From positions 70,749 through 134,748 of the forward strand of contig JBAYFO010000002.1 in the NCBI GenBank assembly GCA_041667115.1: DNA of 64,000 nt. The letters are read 5' to 3'. Under the pieces are notes generated by a model. It was not told the origin of the DNA and did no database searches. It saw nothing but the letters and a program-made list of their open reading frames with translations. Each line of letters begins with the position of its first letter. The stretch's first letter is position 1. Made by a program: the position numbers and the translations under genes. Below are positions 62,507-64,000 of this stretch, one piece after another. Source of the stretch: UBA1563 sp041667115. GTDB taxonomy: Bacteria > Bacteroidota > Ignavibacteria > Ignavibacteriales > Ignavibacteriaceae.

Positions 62507-64000
62507 TTATTCTTGTGCTGATTCCGGTGGGGCAAGGCTTTCTTCCGGAAGTTCGAAGTTCGGGAAGTCTGCTGAATTTACCGTAATGGTATCTGCAGTC
62601 ATCACATCTTGCGGAGTCATTTTTTCGAGTTTATGCGAAGTAATGAATTCCTGAATAGCCGCTTCACCTTTATCTTTTAAGCATGCTAATGCGCTCAGAA
62701 CGATTTTTTTATTTTCTTTATCGAACTCAATGACTTCTAGGTCAATCATAGAATCGATAGGAAAATGAATCGAAAGGTTTTTAATCTTAGAAGTTGAAAG
62801 ATGGCTCGTAGGAACAAATCCGTCAACATCAAGAGGAAGTTCTACAATAACTCCTTTTTCAATAATGCGAACGATCTTAGCTTGGGTTTCAATTCCAACA
62901 GCATAAGATTTTTCAAATGTATCCCATGGATTATCTTGAACTTGTTTGTGACCAAGAGAAATTTTTCTTTGATCTACATCAACGGAAAGAACGAGAACTT
63001 CAATTCTTTCTCCTTTTTTCACAACTTCCCCGGGGTGGCGGATTTTCTTTGTCCACGATAAATCGGAAATGTGAACAAGCCCGTCAACACCAGGTTCAAG
63101 TTCAACAAATACTCCGAAGTTGGTAAGATTTCTTGCAATTCCAAAATGCTTTGAGCCAACAGGATATTTTTGCATTAATTCTTGCCATGGATCCGGTTCA
63201 AGTTGTTTAATTCCGAGAGAAATTTTCTTTTCGTCTTTATCTAAACTAAGAACAACAGCTTCAATTACCTGTCCCATTGCAACAACTTGCGAAGGATGTT
63301 TGATGTGTTGCGTCCAGCTCATTTCAGAATTGTGGATCAATCCTTCAATCCCTTTTTCAATTTCGATAAACGCGCCGTAATCTGTTAAGGAAACTACTTT
63401 ACCGGAAACTTTCGTTCCGATCTGTAATTTCTCTTCGATATTTTCCCAAGGATGTGGAAGAAGTTTTTTCAAGCTGAGAGAAATTCTTCGTTTCTCTTCG
63501 TCGAAATCTGTAACCACAACATTGATGGTTTCATCAAGTTTAACAACTTCATTAGGATGATTAATTCTGCCCCAGCTAAGGTCAGTAATGTGAATCAATC
63601 CGTCAACGCCGCCGAGGTCAACGAACACACCGAAATCGGTAATCGCTTTAACGGTTCCTTCAAGGATTTGACCTTTTTCAAGTCTGTCCAGAATTTCTTT
63701 GCGTTGGTCAGCCATTTCTTCTTCGACCAAAACTTTATGCGAAACGACAACATTCTCAGTAGGGATATTGACTTTAACAACTTTAAAATCCATCATCCTT
63801 CCAACAAATGCATCAAAATCGCGAATTGGACGAACATCAATTTGTGAACCGGGTAAGAATGCTTCCATTCCCATAAGGTCAACAACCATACCGCCTTTAA
63901 TTCTGCGAACAATTTTACCTTGAATAATTTCACCCGTATCATGAGCGCGAACAACTTTTTCCCAAATTCTGAGAAAGTCTGCGCGTCTTTTGCTGAGAAC
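62507..64000 (-). CDS. rpsA: 30S ribosomal protein S1, 5' end beyond the window
   Basis: The frame is open from the right edge (64000) to the stop at 62507, 497 codons, so the start is outside the window. Five S1 RNA-binding domains are visible or partly visible; the repeated signatures are ITDFGVFVDLGGVDGLIHIT, LTDYGAFIEIEKGIEGLIHN, LTNFGVFVELEPGVDGLVHI and IEKGVIVELPLDVDGFVPTS, with the spacer VDxDxxKISLxxKQLxPDPW between. S1 unwinds mRNA at initiation. The acidic C-terminal tail (EESLAPPESAQE) is lineage-specific. Near the edge, the segment RADFLRIWEKVVRAHDTGEI belongs to the domain that the window truncates. An internal Met at 63889 is not the true start. Confidence 0.96.
   Translation of the reverse strand, partial: VLSKRRADFLRIWEKVVRAHDTGEIIQGKIVRRIKGGMVVDLMGMEAFLPGSQIDVRPIRDFDAFVGRMMDFKVVKVNIPTENVVVSHKVLVEEEMADQRKEILDRLEKGQILEGTVKAITDFGVFVDLGGVDGLIHITDLSWGRINHPNEVVKLDETINVVVTDFDEEKRRISLSLKKLLPHPWENIEEKLQIGTKVSGKVVSLTDYGAFIEIEKGIEGLIHNSEMSWTQHIKHPSQVVAMGQVIEAVVLSLDKDEKKISLGIKQLEPDPWQELMQKYPVGSKHFGIARNLTNFGVFVELEPGVDGLVHISDLSWTKKIRHPGEVVKKGERIEVLVLSVDVDQRKISLGHKQVQDNPWDTFEKSYAVGIETQAKIVRIIEKGVIVELPLDVDGFVPTSHLSTSKIKNLSIHFPIDSMIDLEVIEFDKENKKIVLSALACLKDKGEAAIQEFITSHKLEKMTPQDVMTADTITVNSADFPNFELPEESLAPPESAQE

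Overview
The window looks like a chromosomal segment from a low-GC, Gram-negative bacterium of the Bacteroidota/Chlorobiota side of the tree, most probably an Ignavibacteria-type organism. The evidence is a type IX secretion C-terminal sorting domain carrying the LSQNYPNPFNPTT motif typical of that group (50000-53242), TonB-dependent receptors with and without a carboxypeptidase-like N-terminal domain, a FISUMP-domain protein, GH92/GH47/GH9 glycoside hydrolases, and AT-rich intergenic DNA with weak Shine-Dalgarno sequences. No rRNA, tRNA, CRISPR array, intact transposase or phage structural gene was seen.

Layout. 1-14.7 kb is an accessory-looking region, all on the minus strand: DNA polymerase IV; a four-helix membrane protein next to an ATPase-methyltransferase fusion that is split by a single in-frame stop; a 22-bp tandem repeat array; a Bro-N protein; a SpoVG-like protein; a NYN-LOTUS protein; a GH92/GH47 mannosidase operon; a DUF72 protein; a 59-codon helix-turn-helix gene; and a MazF-like toxin-antitoxin pair. 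Three copies of one multi-hairpin intergenic repeat lie in this region. 14.2-18.2 kb holds a metallophosphoesterase, a TonB receptor, a YjbQ protein and an acetyltransferase. At 18.2-18.9 kb is lexA with a 20-bp palindromic operator.

19.1-32.1 kb is a minus-strand operon that reads as a synthase-dependent exopolysaccharide export locus: a KaiC-like ATPase, a PgaA-like TPR/beta-barrel protein, a PgaC-like processive glycosyltransferase, a single-helix protein, a membrane-anchored degenerate polysaccharide deacetylase, a fibronectin lipoprotein, and a multi-PAS hybrid kinase with a degenerate ATPase core. A GH9 glucanase and a murein-peptide recycling pair (NlpC/P60 endopeptidase and Ala-Glu epimerase) follow at 32.2-36.2 kb.

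36.5-49.9 kb is the most unusual part. It has two tandem DltA-like adenylation enzymes, two tandem GNATs, a VOC protein, an FkbH-type HAD protein, a GNAT-like protein, three different acyl carrier proteins, an SDR, a FabH-like ketosynthase, an MBOAT acyltransferase and a membrane-anchored SGNH protein. Together they have the parts list of a Dlt-like acyl or aminoacyl transfer machine joined to a small acyl-ACP biosynthesis pathway. I infer that it decorates a surface glycan; the acyl group cannot be read from sequence.

50-64 kb returns to more conserved genes: a T9SS-secreted FN3 protein, a FISUMP protein, a pyrR-pyrB-pyrC operon with a recognisable PyrR-binding loop and a Shine-Dalgarno-sequestering hairpin in its leader, a second TonB receptor preceded by a hairpin-rich gap, a DUF5683-like protein, mtaB, and the 3' part of rpsA running off the right edge.
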